NCBI RefSeq assembly: GCF_028858725.1
Contig: NC_084760.1
Location: 9,436,867-9,500,866, forward strand
DNA from: Colius striatus
Lineage: Eukaryota; Chordata; Aves; Coliiformes; Coliidae
Direction of reading: 5' to 3'
DNA length: 64,000 nt
Part shown: one piece after another, positions 60,687-64,000 of the stretch
Position numbering within the stretch: the first letter of the stretch is position 1
Layout of the letters: each line of letters starts with the position of its first letter
Translations under genes and position numbers: made by a program
Notes under the pieces: generated by a model
What the model was told of the DNA's origin: nothing
The model's database searches: none
Seen by the model: the letters and a program-made list of their open reading frames with translations, nothing else

Positions 60687-64000
<3,314 letters not shown>

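Overview
The window is nuclear DNA of a bird, almost certainly a neoavian or other modern bird, although the species cannot be read from it. Three things show this. Truncated CR1 LINEs with the bird-type 3' tail (repeats of ATTCTATG) occur throughout. There is an avian-type ERVL-like solo LTR. A clearly vertebrate multi-exon gene with GT-AG introns, AKIRIN2, starts inside a CpG island. There are no bacterial features, operons or CRISPR arrays.

Layout: positions 1 to about 48,750 are non-coding flank upstream of AKIRIN2. I recognise no protein-coding exon there. It holds CR1 fragments on both strands (1-245, 9693-9830, 16481-16640, 18203-18873, 21252-21440, 24411-25000, 30381-30986, 35069-35134, 44652-45141) and an older CR1-like remnant (45666-46035). 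A solo LTR lies at 632-1972 with a perfect 5-bp target-site duplication. A 619-bp almost pure purine tract lies at 12456-13074 and a two-copy 78-bp tandem duplication at 23531-23686. A small isolated CpG-rich patch sits near 42.05-42.26 kb. Several TAAT-rich unique stretches might be regulatory. In mammals the neighbour on this side is SPACA1, across a long intergenic interval; no part of it is recognised here.

From about 48.76 to 50.70 kb there is a strong CpG island, the AKIRIN2 promoter, with ETS, GC-box and YY1-like motifs and no TATA box. AKIRIN2 lies on the + strand. Coding exon 1 is 49685-49886, exon 2 is 60552-60686 and exon 3 is 61334-61483. Intron 1 is 10.7 kb and intron 2 is 647 bp. 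Intron 3 runs out of the window, so the last roughly 27 codons, including the proteasome-binding C-terminus known for the family, are not present. The three exons join in phase and give about 162 residues of a nuclear protein very close to mammalian AKIRIN2 but with a shorter Ala/Ser-rich linker.

Most open reading frames in the window are chance frames in GC-rich, purine-rich or LINE sequence. No previously undescribed gene system was found. The items most worth a second look are the age and flanks of the LTR, the long polypurine tract, the weak exon 2 donor, G-quadruplex motifs just inside intron 1, and a few candidate distal regulatory stretches.
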